DNA from: Mariniblastus sp.
GTDB lineage: Bacteria; Planctomycetota; Planctomycetia; Pirellulales; Pirellulaceae
Length of the DNA: 64,000 nt
Reading direction: 5' to 3'
Assembly: GCA_028823415.1 (NCBI GenBank)
Contig: JAPKBL010000002.1
Span: forward strand, 48,276-112,275
The notes beneath the pieces are model-generated. The model had not been told where the DNA came from. It worked only from the letters and a program-made list of their open reading frames with translations, and ran no database searches. Positions 54,554 through 62,451 of the stretch are shown here, in pieces. Both the position numbers and the translations under genes were made by a program. Within the stretch, counting starts at the first letter, position 1. Every line of letters begins with the position of its first letter.

Positions 54554-54869
54554 ATGGATGCAGTTAAACCTTGATTAGCCTGTTTAAAGTAAGAATTGCG
54601 GCTATTAGCAATAGAATTTGCTAACGGAATAGTTATCGGATCTCATCGACTCATTTATACTCTAGATGGGGAAAGAAATCTTGTGAAACCTCATTTTTAT
54701 AGGAAAGAACGGCATAATCTTAACAATCGAAAATATCCTTCAAATCTAGGGTTCTTCACAAAATCAGCCATTAATCTGGCAACGGTGACCTAAATAAACA
54801 TAGGCGTTGTATTTAATCACCTGCGGCACGTTTGGTACTGCGGTATCAAAATGCCAAGATTAATAAGAA
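54554..54869. other. Divergent gap between two response regulators
   Basis: This 316-bp AT-rich stretch should hold promoters for both regulators. A 65-codon open frame on the plus strand (54596-54793) is not convincing, and I see no strong palindrome. Confidence 0.45.
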
Positions 54870-56291
54870 ATGATTTTGAAGATGAACATGAGAAACCCCA
54901 AGAATTCGAAGATCCTCCTTGTTGACGATGATCAGCACCTGTTGGAATCAATGGGTGCATGGTTAACCGACCAGGGATTTCAGGTTTCTCTTGCATCTAA
55001 CGGGGAAGCAGCCCGCCAGCGTTTGAATGAGACAACATTTGATTTGGCTTTATTTGATGTCCGGATTGGGCATGATGATGGTTTCGAGTTACTCGCCCAA
55101 TGCAAGAAACATCATCCCAATGTGGTGGTGGTTTTGATGACTGGATACGCGACGGTGGACACGGGAATTGAGGCGATCCGTGCGGGAGCCTTTGACCTGA
55201 TTACCAAGCCGTTGATTGACGACGAGATATTGATTTGTTTCGATCGCGCATTATCGCAGCAGAAAGTCATCGAAGAAAATGAACAGCTGAAAACCCAATT
55301 AGACAAACGCTTCGGTCGCCATAGTATCATTGGAAATGACCACCGCATGCAGAAGACGTTTGACATGGTAGACAATATTGCCGACACCAAGGCTACGGTG
55401 ATGATTACCGGCGAAAGTGGCACTGGGAAGTCATTGATTGCGAGGGCGATTCATCAGCGTTCGAACCGACGGAAGGCTCCATTTGTCGAAGTGGCTTGCG
55501 GGGCGTTGCCGGACAACCTGTTGGAGAGCGAGTTGTTTGGACATGTTGCCGGTTCCTTTACCGGAGCGACGGGGAACAAGGTTGGGAAATTCCAACAAGC
55601 TGATGGTGGAACGATTTTTTTAGATGAAATTGGTACGGCTTCGCCAAGCCTTCAAATTAAATTGTTACGCGTATTACAAGAGCTCGAATTTGAGCAGGTT
55701 GGCGGCACAGAGACATTCCGTGTAAACACTCGCATTATTCTGGCGACCAACGAAGACTTGGCAAAAGCAGTCGCGGAGGATCGGTTTCGGCAGGATCTGT
55801 ACTACCGAGTGAATGTAATCAACATTGAACTGCCTTCGCTTCATCAGCGAACCTCAGATATTCCTACTTTGGCAAAGCACTTTCTCGAAAAAGTTTGCGA
55901 AGAGGAAGGCAAGGAAATTACTGGATTCGACCAGGCTTCGTTACAGGCGATGCAACAATACAAATGGCCAGGCAACGTTCGTGAGCTTCAAAATATAGTG
56001 GAACGCGCTGTTCTACTTGGCAGCGGTCCACAGCTGGGTATTCAAGATCTTCCATCCCACATTAGTGCATGCCAGACCGAGACCTTAACGATCTCTCCAT
56101 TAGCACAGCGGCAAACTCTAAAAGCTGCGTTGGAAGGCCCGGAACGGCAGATTATCTTGCAGTCGTTGCGTGAGAATAACTGGAACCGGAACGAAACGGC
56201 TGAGCAACTGGGTGTCAATCGAACGACGCTGTACAAGAAAATGAAAAAGCTCGGCCTCGAAAACCCACGGGCGGTTGCCACCGAATGGTAA
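54870..56291 (+). CDS. NtrC-family sigma-54 response regulator
   Basis: This 473-aa activator has three parts. The receiver at about 13-130 has DDDQHL and the phospho-Asp in FDVRIGHDDG. The AAA+ domain at about 150-390 has Walker A GESGTGKS, Walker B GGTIFLDEIG, and a sigma-54 contact loop reading GSFTGA instead of GAFTGA. The C-terminal Fis-type HTH has NRNETAEQLGVNRTTLYKKM. It activates sigma-54 promoters on phosphorylation by a kinase that is not nearby. The Ala-to-Ser change in the loop is conservative and should be tolerated. Confidence 0.93.
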   Translation: MILKMNMRNPKNSKILLVDDDQHLLESMGAWLTDQGFQVSLASNGEAARQRLNETTFDLALFDVRIGHDDGFELLAQCKKHHPNVVVVLMTGYATVDTGIEAIRAGAFDLITKPLIDDEILICFDRALSQQKVIEENEQLKTQLDKRFGRHSIIGNDHRMQKTFDMVDNIADTKATVMITGESGTGKSLIARAIHQRSNRRKAPFVEVACGALPDNLLESELFGHVAGSFTGATGNKVGKFQQADGGTIFLDEIGTASPSLQIKLLRVLQELEFEQVGGTETFRVNTRIILATNEDLAKAVAEDRFRQDLYYRVNVINIELPSLHQRTSDIPTLAKHFLEKVCEEEGKEITGFDQASLQAMQQYKWPGNVRELQNIVERAVLLGSGPQLGIQDLPSHISACQTETLTISPLAQRQTLKAALEGPERQIILQSLRENNWNRNETAEQLGVNRTTLYKKMKKLGLENPRAVATEW

Positions 56292-56322
56292 CGAGATAAT
56301 CCAACCGCATGCCGGTCTAATC

Positions 56323-57591
56323 TTAGATCGCTCGGCCTGAAAGAGCAGCACCTACGGATTCAATTTCGACTGAAATGAGTTCGTTTTCTGCTGCGTTTGG
56401 AGCGATAGCGTTGACCGTCGCATATCGGCAGGAGGTGCCGCTTACTGTTTGGTCATCATTCACTTTTTCGACCAGCAATTGCAGTCGTTCCCCCACGAGG
56501 CTTTGAAAGTACTCTCGTTTCAATTCTGTTTCCAGTGCAGCAATTTTGGCGCCCCTTTCGGATTTGATTTTCTTGGGCACTTGATCTTCCATCTCTGCGG
56601 CTGGGGTTCCTTTTCTTGGGCTGAAAGGAAACATGTGGATTTTAGAAAATCCAATTTGTCGGCAGGCATCGACGGTATCGGCAAAATCTTTTTCGGTTTC
56701 TCCTGGAAAACCAACGATCACGTCGGTCGTAAATGCTGGCAGGTGAAGTTCGTTTTTGACGAGTTCGCAGCGATCGATGATGTGCCGACGCGTCCACCTT
56801 CTTTTCATTCCGCGGAGGATTCGATCACTCCCGCTTTGCAGGCAGACATGCAGGTGGGGACAAACCTGCGATGAAAAATCTTTCATAACCTCGATAAGTT
56901 CCCGAGTTACCTCAGTGGCTTCAATGCTTGAGAGACGCACACGCACAGTAGGTGAAAGTTCGCAGATGGCTCGAACAAGATGGGATAGCCTGACCCAATC
57001 ACGCTTTGGTTTTCCTTGATTAAAGTCGACTCCGTAATGGCCAAGATGGATTCCCGTCAAAATGACTTCGCTAAACCCGTTATCGATCAAGACGCGAACT
57101 TCATCGAGTACTTCGGTGAGAGGTCGGCTGAACATGTCTGGGCGGACCGTTGGGATGATACAGTAGCTGCATCGAAGCAAGCAGCCATCCTGTACTTTTA
57201 CATATGCTCGGTGGCGTTTGTTGAGTCCCGAAATCCCGTTTGGAATATCGACGACTCCGAATCTTCCAAGGAGATCCGGAATCTCACGTTTGTCGGTTAC
57301 GACTTCAGCGACTCCGGGTAGGTCGGCAACCTCTTGCGGTTGCCGTGTCGCATAGCATCCCATGACCACGATTCTTGCGTCGGGATTGTTGCGGTTCATC
57401 CGGCGGATGACTTGGCGACTCTTGGAATCACCTTCTCCGGTAATCGTACAAGTATTGACGATGCAGAGATCGGCCGGTTGGTCAGGTTCGGCATCAGAAA
57501 AACCGGCGCCCAAGAGGCCTTCTCGCACCAGTTGGGTCTCGTACTGATTGACTTTACAACCGAGAGTGACTGTTTTTAGTTTCGCGCCCAC
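56323..57591 (-). CDS. mtaB: tRNA t6A37 methylthiotransferase MtaB
   Basis: This 422-aa radical SAM enzyme adds a methylthio group to t6A37 of tRNAs that read ANN codons. Its parts are the N-terminal UPF0004 domain with Cys12 (GCKVNQYE) and further Cys in CIVNTCTIT and MGCYATRQP for one 4Fe-4S cluster, then the radical SAM motif CSYCIIP with a preceding Cys for the second, and a C-terminal TRAM domain. The start codon is GTG at 57591; an in-frame stop upstream leaves no alternative, and the N-terminal motif fits the family perfectly. The gene is convergent with the sigma-54 regulator. Confidence 0.93.
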   Translation of the reverse strand: MGAKLKTVTLGCKVNQYETQLVREGLLGAGFSDAEPDQPADLCIVNTCTITGEGDSKSRQVIRRMNRNNPDARIVVMGCYATRQPQEVADLPGVAEVVTDKREIPDLLGRFGVVDIPNGISGLNKRHRAYVKVQDGCLLRCSYCIIPTVRPDMFSRPLTEVLDEVRVLIDNGFSEVILTGIHLGHYGVDFNQGKPKRDWVRLSHLVRAICELSPTVRVRLSSIEATEVTRELIEVMKDFSSQVCPHLHVCLQSGSDRILRGMKRRWTRRHIIDRCELVKNELHLPAFTTDVIVGFPGETEKDFADTVDACRQIGFSKIHMFPFSPRKGTPAAEMEDQVPKKIKSERGAKIAALETELKREYFQSLVGERLQLLVEKVNDDQTVSGTSCRYATVNAIAPNAAENELISVEIESVGAALSGRAI

Positions 57592-57594
57592 ACC

Positions 57595-57783
57595 ATGTCT
57601 CTTATTGAATCAGATTCATCTGAATTGCCCCATTGGACACTATTGCGTTACTTCTGCAACGCGAAATATCGACTTTCAAGTAGGTTCGGTGGTACGGACC
57701 AAATGGGAAACAGTGACGGTGACGCTCAATCTGAATTAACCCTGTGGAAAAATAGTCTTGTTCAGGGAATCTTTGGAAAGTGA
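57595..57783 (+). CDS. Possible small protein divergent from mtaB
   Basis: An ATG 4 bp from the mtaB start on the opposite strand opens a 62-codon frame whose product (LPHWTLLRYFCNAKYRLSSR, then ELTLWKNSLVQGIFGK) has an even mix of residues. I do not recognise it. The overlap with the expected promoter of mtaB and lack of a Shine-Dalgarno count against it. Confidence 0.25.
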   Translation: MSLIESDSSELPHWTLLRYFCNAKYRLSSRFGGTDQMGNSDGDAQSELTLWKNSLVQGIFGK

Positions 57784-57790
57784 TCGCAAA

Positions 57791-58144
57791 TTAGTCGCTT
57801 GGCTCAGCTTCGATGGTGGCCGACATTGATCCTTGGCAACGAGGAATCAGGAAGTCTTTTCCGAATGCGTGAATTTGCTCGACTTTGAGTTCGGCGTGTT
57901 CGCGCGTGGTTGTCAGGCAGACGCTTTTCCCATCGGAGTCAACGGCGTTGGCAATTTTGAAACCGTGATCGATCGAGTGTCCAAAGATTTGTCTCATCAT
58001 TAAGATGACGTACTCGTAGGAGTGGTCGTCGTCGTCCCAGAGAATGACGTGAAATCTTGGTTGGCGTTTAGGCCGTTGATCTTTCCTGGTTTTCGGGTTT
58101 ACCACCGGTTCGGCGGTAAGCGTTGCTGAATCCTTGTCGGACAT
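57791..58144 (-). CDS. Divergent ClpS-family adaptor
   Basis: This 117-aa protein has a charged N-terminal tail and the ClpS fold at about 28-105 (RFHVILWDDDDHSYEYVILM, TTREHAELKVEQIHAFG). ClpS delivers N-degron substrates to ClpA/ClpC with ClpP. The pocket is altered: the usual Leu-Asn-Asp-Asp reads Trp-Asp-Asp-Asp, and the His in VHxxG that holds the substrate alpha-amino group is replaced by Asp (AVDSDG). The specificity may therefore differ from classical N-degron recognition. A 12-residue acidic tail follows the fold. Confidence 0.82.
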   Translation of the reverse strand: MSDKDSATLTAEPVVNPKTRKDQRPKRQPRFHVILWDDDDHSYEYVILMMRQIFGHSIDHGFKIANAVDSDGKSVCLTTTREHAELKVEQIHAFGKDFLIPRCQGSMSATIEAEPSD

Positions 58145-58516
58145 TATCGTTTCTCTAAATTCTTGGACACCGTTCCACTTCGAATTTCGCCTACTTTGAC
58201 TGAAATTCCCTCCGGATTCAAGTAAATTTTTTTGCGTATTGCAGAAACTGCCTGCATTTTTTGTCTTTTTATTCGTTCATCGGAAGATGCCAACGGCGAG
58301 TTGTGTTGAGGGTCCGTGGTCGCGATCGCGGGTCAGGGCTATATTGAAGCTTTTAGTAACGATTTCTATTAGTTATTTGCGCTTGTTGGGCAGTCTGCCT
58401 ATTGGCGAATTTGCTCGCGGGCAAGCGTTGACGAGGAATCAGAAAATCAGGGATTGCGTCGTTTTTTTAAACACGTAACTGATTCGTTATTGCCATATTA
58501 AATCAGAGGATCTGTT
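58145..58516. other. Divergent gap between ClpS-like and M20 peptidase genes
   Basis: This 372-bp region should hold promoters for both genes. A plus-strand frame of 79 codons within it is not convincing, and I see no RNA gene or strong hairpin. Confidence 0.45.
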
Positions 58517-59908
58517 ATGTCCGAATTCGATAGCTACCTAAGTGAGAACCACGACCGGTTTGAGTCCGATTTATTTGAATGGTTGCGAATGCCAAGCATT
58601 GGTACGGACAGCGCCTACGACGCTGACGTGCACAGGACGGCGGAGTGGCTGGCTCAAAAATTTGTCGACATGGGATTGCAAACGGAGACCATCGAGACCT
58701 GCGGACATCCCTTGATTTATGCTGAATCCCCGAAAATCGAAGGCGCGCCGACTGTGTTGGTTTATGGACACTACGATGTCCAGCCGCCAGACCCCCTGGA
58801 ACTTTGGGAAACACCTCCTTTTGAGCCAACTGTTCGCGATGGAAAGGTTTTTGCGCGTGGTGCGACTGATGATAAAGGCCAAATGATTACACATGTCTTT
58901 GGAGTTGAGGCGTATTTGAAAACAAAGGGAGCGTTGCCGATTCAGGTGAAGTTCTTGATTGAGGGTGAAGAGGAGTCCGGCGGCGCCGGTCTCGAAGCGT
59001 TCCTCAACGGCGAATACGATGCTGAGTTGCCGGTAAAAGAAAAAATAAGCGCGGACATTGCGGTGATTAGCGATTGTTCTCAGTACGGACCGGGGCAACC
59101 GGCGATCACATATGGCTTGAAGGGCATTACTTACTATCAAGTCAATTTGACCGGGCCGAATCGAGATTTGCACTCCGGTGGATTTGGCGGGACCGTCGCA
59201 AACCCGGCCAATGTGTTATGTAAAATGATGGCGGCGCTAATTGACGAAAACGGACGCGTGCAGATTCCCGGATTCTATGATGACGTCGAAGAGTTAAGTG
59301 ACCGTGAGCGGGAGCAGTTTTCGCAACTTGGTTTTTCTGATGAGGCTTACAAAGAAGAGCTAGGATTGAAAGCGCTTGCTGGTGAAGAAGGCTTCACGAC
59401 CTTAGAGCGGCGGTGGGCGCGACCGACATTTGATATCAATGGACTATGGAGTGGATACCAAGGTGAGGGGGCTAAAACGGTTCTCCCTGCCAAAGCTGGC
59501 GCGAAATTTAGTTGCCGATTGGTACCCAATCAGGATCCTCAGGTCATTCAAGAGGGAATGCAGAAGATGCTCGAGCGACTCTGCCCCGAATCCATTGAAA
59601 TGGAATTGATTGCCTTGCATGGAGCACCAGGTTTTGTGCTCTCGTTGGATAGTCCTTATATGGAAGCGGCGGCGGACGCGATTGAGCTTGGCTTTGGGGT
59701 TCGGCCCGTATTTATTCGTTCGGGGGGCAGTATTCCAGTCGTGAACGCATTCACAGAGATGCTTGGAATTGATACCTTGCTGTTGGGCTGGGGGCAGGAC
59801 GACGATAACCTGCATAGTCCCAATGAAAAATTTTCTCTCGAGGACTTTCATCGGGGAATCAAATCGAGTTGCTGTCTTTGGGATGAAATTGCCAAGATTG
59901 CAAATTGA
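58517..59908 (+). CDS. M20-family dipeptidase
   Basis: This 463-aa cytoplasmic dizinc peptidase has the ligand motifs in order: VYGHYDVQPPDP (His and Asp), RGATDDKGQ (bridging Asp), EGEEESGGAG (catalytic Glu and ligand Glu), the dimerisation-domain block GPNRDLHSGGFGG, and the C-terminal His in DNLHSPNEKF. It probably cleaves dipeptides with broad specificity, like the PepV/carnosinase-type family. The ATG follows agaggatctgtt. It is alone upstream of serS on the same strand, 87 bp apart. Confidence 0.92.
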   Translation: MSEFDSYLSENHDRFESDLFEWLRMPSIGTDSAYDADVHRTAEWLAQKFVDMGLQTETIETCGHPLIYAESPKIEGAPTVLVYGHYDVQPPDPLELWETPPFEPTVRDGKVFARGATDDKGQMITHVFGVEAYLKTKGALPIQVKFLIEGEEESGGAGLEAFLNGEYDAELPVKEKISADIAVISDCSQYGPGQPAITYGLKGITYYQVNLTGPNRDLHSGGFGGTVANPANVLCKMMAALIDENGRVQIPGFYDDVEELSDREREQFSQLGFSDEAYKEELGLKALAGEEGFTTLERRWARPTFDINGLWSGYQGEGAKTVLPAKAGAKFSCRLVPNQDPQVIQEGMQKMLERLCPESIEMELIALHGAPGFVLSLDSPYMEAAADAIELGFGVRPVFIRSGGSIPVVNAFTEMLGIDTLLLGWGQDDDNLHSPNEKFSLEDFHRGIKSSCCLWDEIAKIAN

Positions 59909-59995
59909 TTTCTGTGTTCTTTTTTTAGCAACGTCCCGTGAACTGGATTGGAATGTTGCTATTTCACATTTAAAATTCTAAATCTAAATTACGCC

Positions 59996-61273
59996 ATGCT
60001 CGATCGAAAATATATTGTTGAAAATGTTGAAGCTGTAAAGCAGAACTGCACCAACCGAAACATCAGCGTCGACGTTGATCGGTTAGTCGAACTAGAGTTG
60101 CAGCGGCGGGAAAAACTGCAGCTCGTTCAGGATTTGAACACTCAATCCAATGCAGAGTCTAAAAAAATTGGGCAGGCCAAGGACAGCGAAGAACGCGAGG
60201 CGCTCAAAGTCAGCGCCCGGGCGCTGCGGGAACAGAAAGACTCGGCTCAAGCGGAACACGATATTATCGATCGCGAAATCACTGAGATTCAATTGCAGAT
60301 CCCCAACATGGCACACGTGGATTGTCCGGTGGGCGTTGATGATAAATCAAATTTAGAACTTGCTCGGGGAAAGCATGCTTGCCGGGAGTTCGATTTTTCT
60401 CCACAGGATCATCTACAGATTGGAGAAAAACACGACTGGATCGATTTTGAAGGAGGATCGCGAACAACCGGGAATGGTTTTTACTTCCTCAAGGGCGATC
60501 TCGTAATGCTTGATTTGGCGCTCCAGCAATTCGCGATTGTTGAATTGAGTAAGCGGGGATTTACGCCGACGATTACCCCAGACTTGGCTCAGGATTCTGT
60601 ACTGGAGGGAATCGGTTTTAATCCGCGGGGCCCGGAGACCCAGATTTACAGTATTGAAAACATGAATTTATCATTGATTGGAACTTCTGAAATTACCCTT
60701 GGCGGTTTGTACAGCGGAAAGACAATTGCCGAGACGGACTTGCCCATTCGCCTGTGTGGTATTAGCCATTGCTATCGAACCGAGGCGGGAGCTGCCGGCC
60801 GAGCTTCCCGAGGTTTGTACCGTGTTCACCAATTCACAAAGATCGAGATGTTTGTATTCACGCGTCCCGAGCAAAGTGCCTCCATGCATGAGGAACTGCG
60901 GCAGATTGAGTGCGATCTGTTTGATGCGATTGGCGTTCCTTACCGCGTGGTCGATACCGCCACGGGCGACCTGGGCGGCCCGGCCTATCGGAAATATGAT
61001 CTTGAGGCGTGGATGCCTGGCCGGGGTGAGAATGGTGAGTGGGGGGAGGTAACGAGTACCTCGAATTGCACCGACTATCAGTCACGAAGGCTGAATATTC
61101 GATACAAGGTGAAGGATAAAAAAGGGACACATTTTGTTCACACGCTCAATGGTACGGCTTTCGCATTAAGTCGCGCACTAATCTCGATTTTGGAGAATCA
61201 TCAAAATGCTGATGGAAGCGTAAATGTCCCTGAGTGCTTGCAGCAGTGGGTTGGTAAATCGATCATTGGCTGA
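59996..61273 (+). CDS. serS: Seryl-tRNA synthetase
   Basis: This 425-aa class II synthetase starts at ATG 59996 with MLDRKYIVENVEAVKQN, as in other SerRS; the 16-residue longer reading from 59948 is rejected. Residues 1-105 form the antiparallel coiled-coil tRNA-binding arm. Motif 2 is CYRTEAGAAGRASRGLYR followed by VHQFTKIEMF, and motif 3 is NGTAFALSRALISILENH. It charges tRNA-Ser, and also tRNA-Sec where present, as the first step of selenocysteine synthesis. That makes it relevant to the TGA-containing gene in this window, though the gene itself is housekeeping. Confidence 0.96.
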   Translation: MLDRKYIVENVEAVKQNCTNRNISVDVDRLVELELQRREKLQLVQDLNTQSNAESKKIGQAKDSEEREALKVSARALREQKDSAQAEHDIIDREITEIQLQIPNMAHVDCPVGVDDKSNLELARGKHACREFDFSPQDHLQIGEKHDWIDFEGGSRTTGNGFYFLKGDLVMLDLALQQFAIVELSKRGFTPTITPDLAQDSVLEGIGFNPRGPETQIYSIENMNLSLIGTSEITLGGLYSGKTIAETDLPIRLCGISHCYRTEAGAAGRASRGLYRVHQFTKIEMFVFTRPEQSASMHEELRQIECDLFDAIGVPYRVVDTATGDLGGPAYRKYDLEAWMPGRGENGEWGEVTSTSNCTDYQSRRLNIRYKVKDKKGTHFVHTLNGTAFALSRALISILENHQNADGSVNVPECLQQWVGKSIIG

Positions 61274-61337
61274 GTGCCGGCGACCTCACCGTTTGCAAAA
61301 AGTAGATGAGTGGGTGTGCCCTAGGCTTGATTCGCTT

Positions 61338-62042
61338 CTATGAATTGTATTGATCTTGGAAATGTTTATTTTGAATAGGGACTACGGCGGTTAAGATGTC
61401 TTGAAAGACCTCTGCGGGTGAACCGTTGGCTGCGACTGTTGAGATGATTTCATCGGCATAACATTCCAGCACCGGTTTAGAAACGCTGTGGAAAATCCTA
61501 AATCGACTCCGGATCACATCTTCGTTTGCGTCGTCGGCTCGGTTTTCGCGAATCGCACGCCGCCGCATTCTAAGAATCATATCTTCTTCCGATTCACAAG
61601 TCAGGCTGACAACCTGAAGGATATCGAGGTGGTCTTTCACTAGTTCTGTTTGGGCGACGTTTCGAGGGATTCCATCGAGTACGAGTAGGTCTTCGCGGGG
61701 TTTGTAGGTGGAGAGGGCGACATAAGCGTCGACTGTTTTCTTCCAGATCTGAACCGTCAGCTCGTCGGGAACGAGTTGTCCGTTAGATGTGTATTTATAA
61801 ATTCGTTGTCCGGTCGGTGAGCCGATATCAATGGAACGAAAAACATCTCCAACGGAGAGGTGGAAAAACCCCGGCACAGATCCGAGGATTTTACCTTGGG
61901 TCCCCTTGCCTGATCCTGGCGGGCCAAACAGTAATACTGAGCGATAGCGTGAACAATCATCCAAGGGAAGCCTCCGATCGAAACAGGATGGTGTTAGGGT
62001 GAGGTTTGCCGGTCTATTGTGTCGAGGGCTTGTGTGCCTCAC
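61338..62042 (-). CDS. Adenylate-kinase-like nucleoside monophosphate kinase
   Basis: This 234-aa protein has a P-loop GPPGSGKGTQ at about residue 40, the NMP-binding segment FHLSVGDVFR, and DGIPRN. The Arg-rich RMRRRAIRENRADDANEDVIRSRF stretch stands where the lid arginines lie, with a short lid and no zinc-binding Cys. It phosphorylates nucleoside monophosphates with ATP, probably AMP. About 30 residues precede the core. The start at 62042 is GTG and no in-frame ATG is near, so the exact start is uncertain. It is convergent with serS. Confidence 0.85.
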   Translation of the reverse strand: MRHTSPRHNRPANLTLTPSCFDRRLPLDDCSRYRSVLLFGPPGSGKGTQGKILGSVPGFFHLSVGDVFRSIDIGSPTGQRIYKYTSNGQLVPDELTVQIWKKTVDAYVALSTYKPREDLLVLDGIPRNVAQTELVKDHLDILQVVSLTCESEEDMILRMRRRAIRENRADDANEDVIRSRFRIFHSVSKPVLECYADEIISTVAANGSPAEVFQDILTAVVPIQNKHFQDQYNS

Positions 62043-62451
62043 AAGCTAAAAATGGATGATTCCTCAAATTTCTAAAGAGCAAGCGCTGTGTGGGGTTATT
62101 AAATTTGAATCTCGAACACGGAGTTAGGATGGACGTAAAGACTGGGCGGGCGGTCAATTAGCTCTTGGTGAGTGCATCCAAAACTGGGATGCGTATTTTC
62201 AGGCAGATCGGAAACTCGGAAATATGAGTAGCATCCCACATATTTAGCATAACTGAGGTCTCGTTTGATGGTTCCTGCCTACAATTTGAACGGAAATCCA
62301 AGATCCAACGGTTCTCCATGTTAGAATGGAGGGACCGGTCAAACCGATGTATTTTCGGTCTCTGACAGTGATCGTTGTCTCTTTGCGTCGGCTCCGCTGT
62401 CGAGCCGGTCTTTCGGACTGTGTTGTAATTGAATTTTTTTAGCGATTAAAA
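62043..62451. other. Gap upstream of the M61 peptidase
   Basis: This 409-bp intergenic stretch between divergent genes has small hairpins (ctccat with atggag near 62320) but no RNA or protein gene I can recognise. Confidence 0.45.

Noticed and set aside
54596..54793. 65-codon frame between the two response regulators
   Set aside because: AT-rich, no motif and no start signal; more likely promoter sequence.
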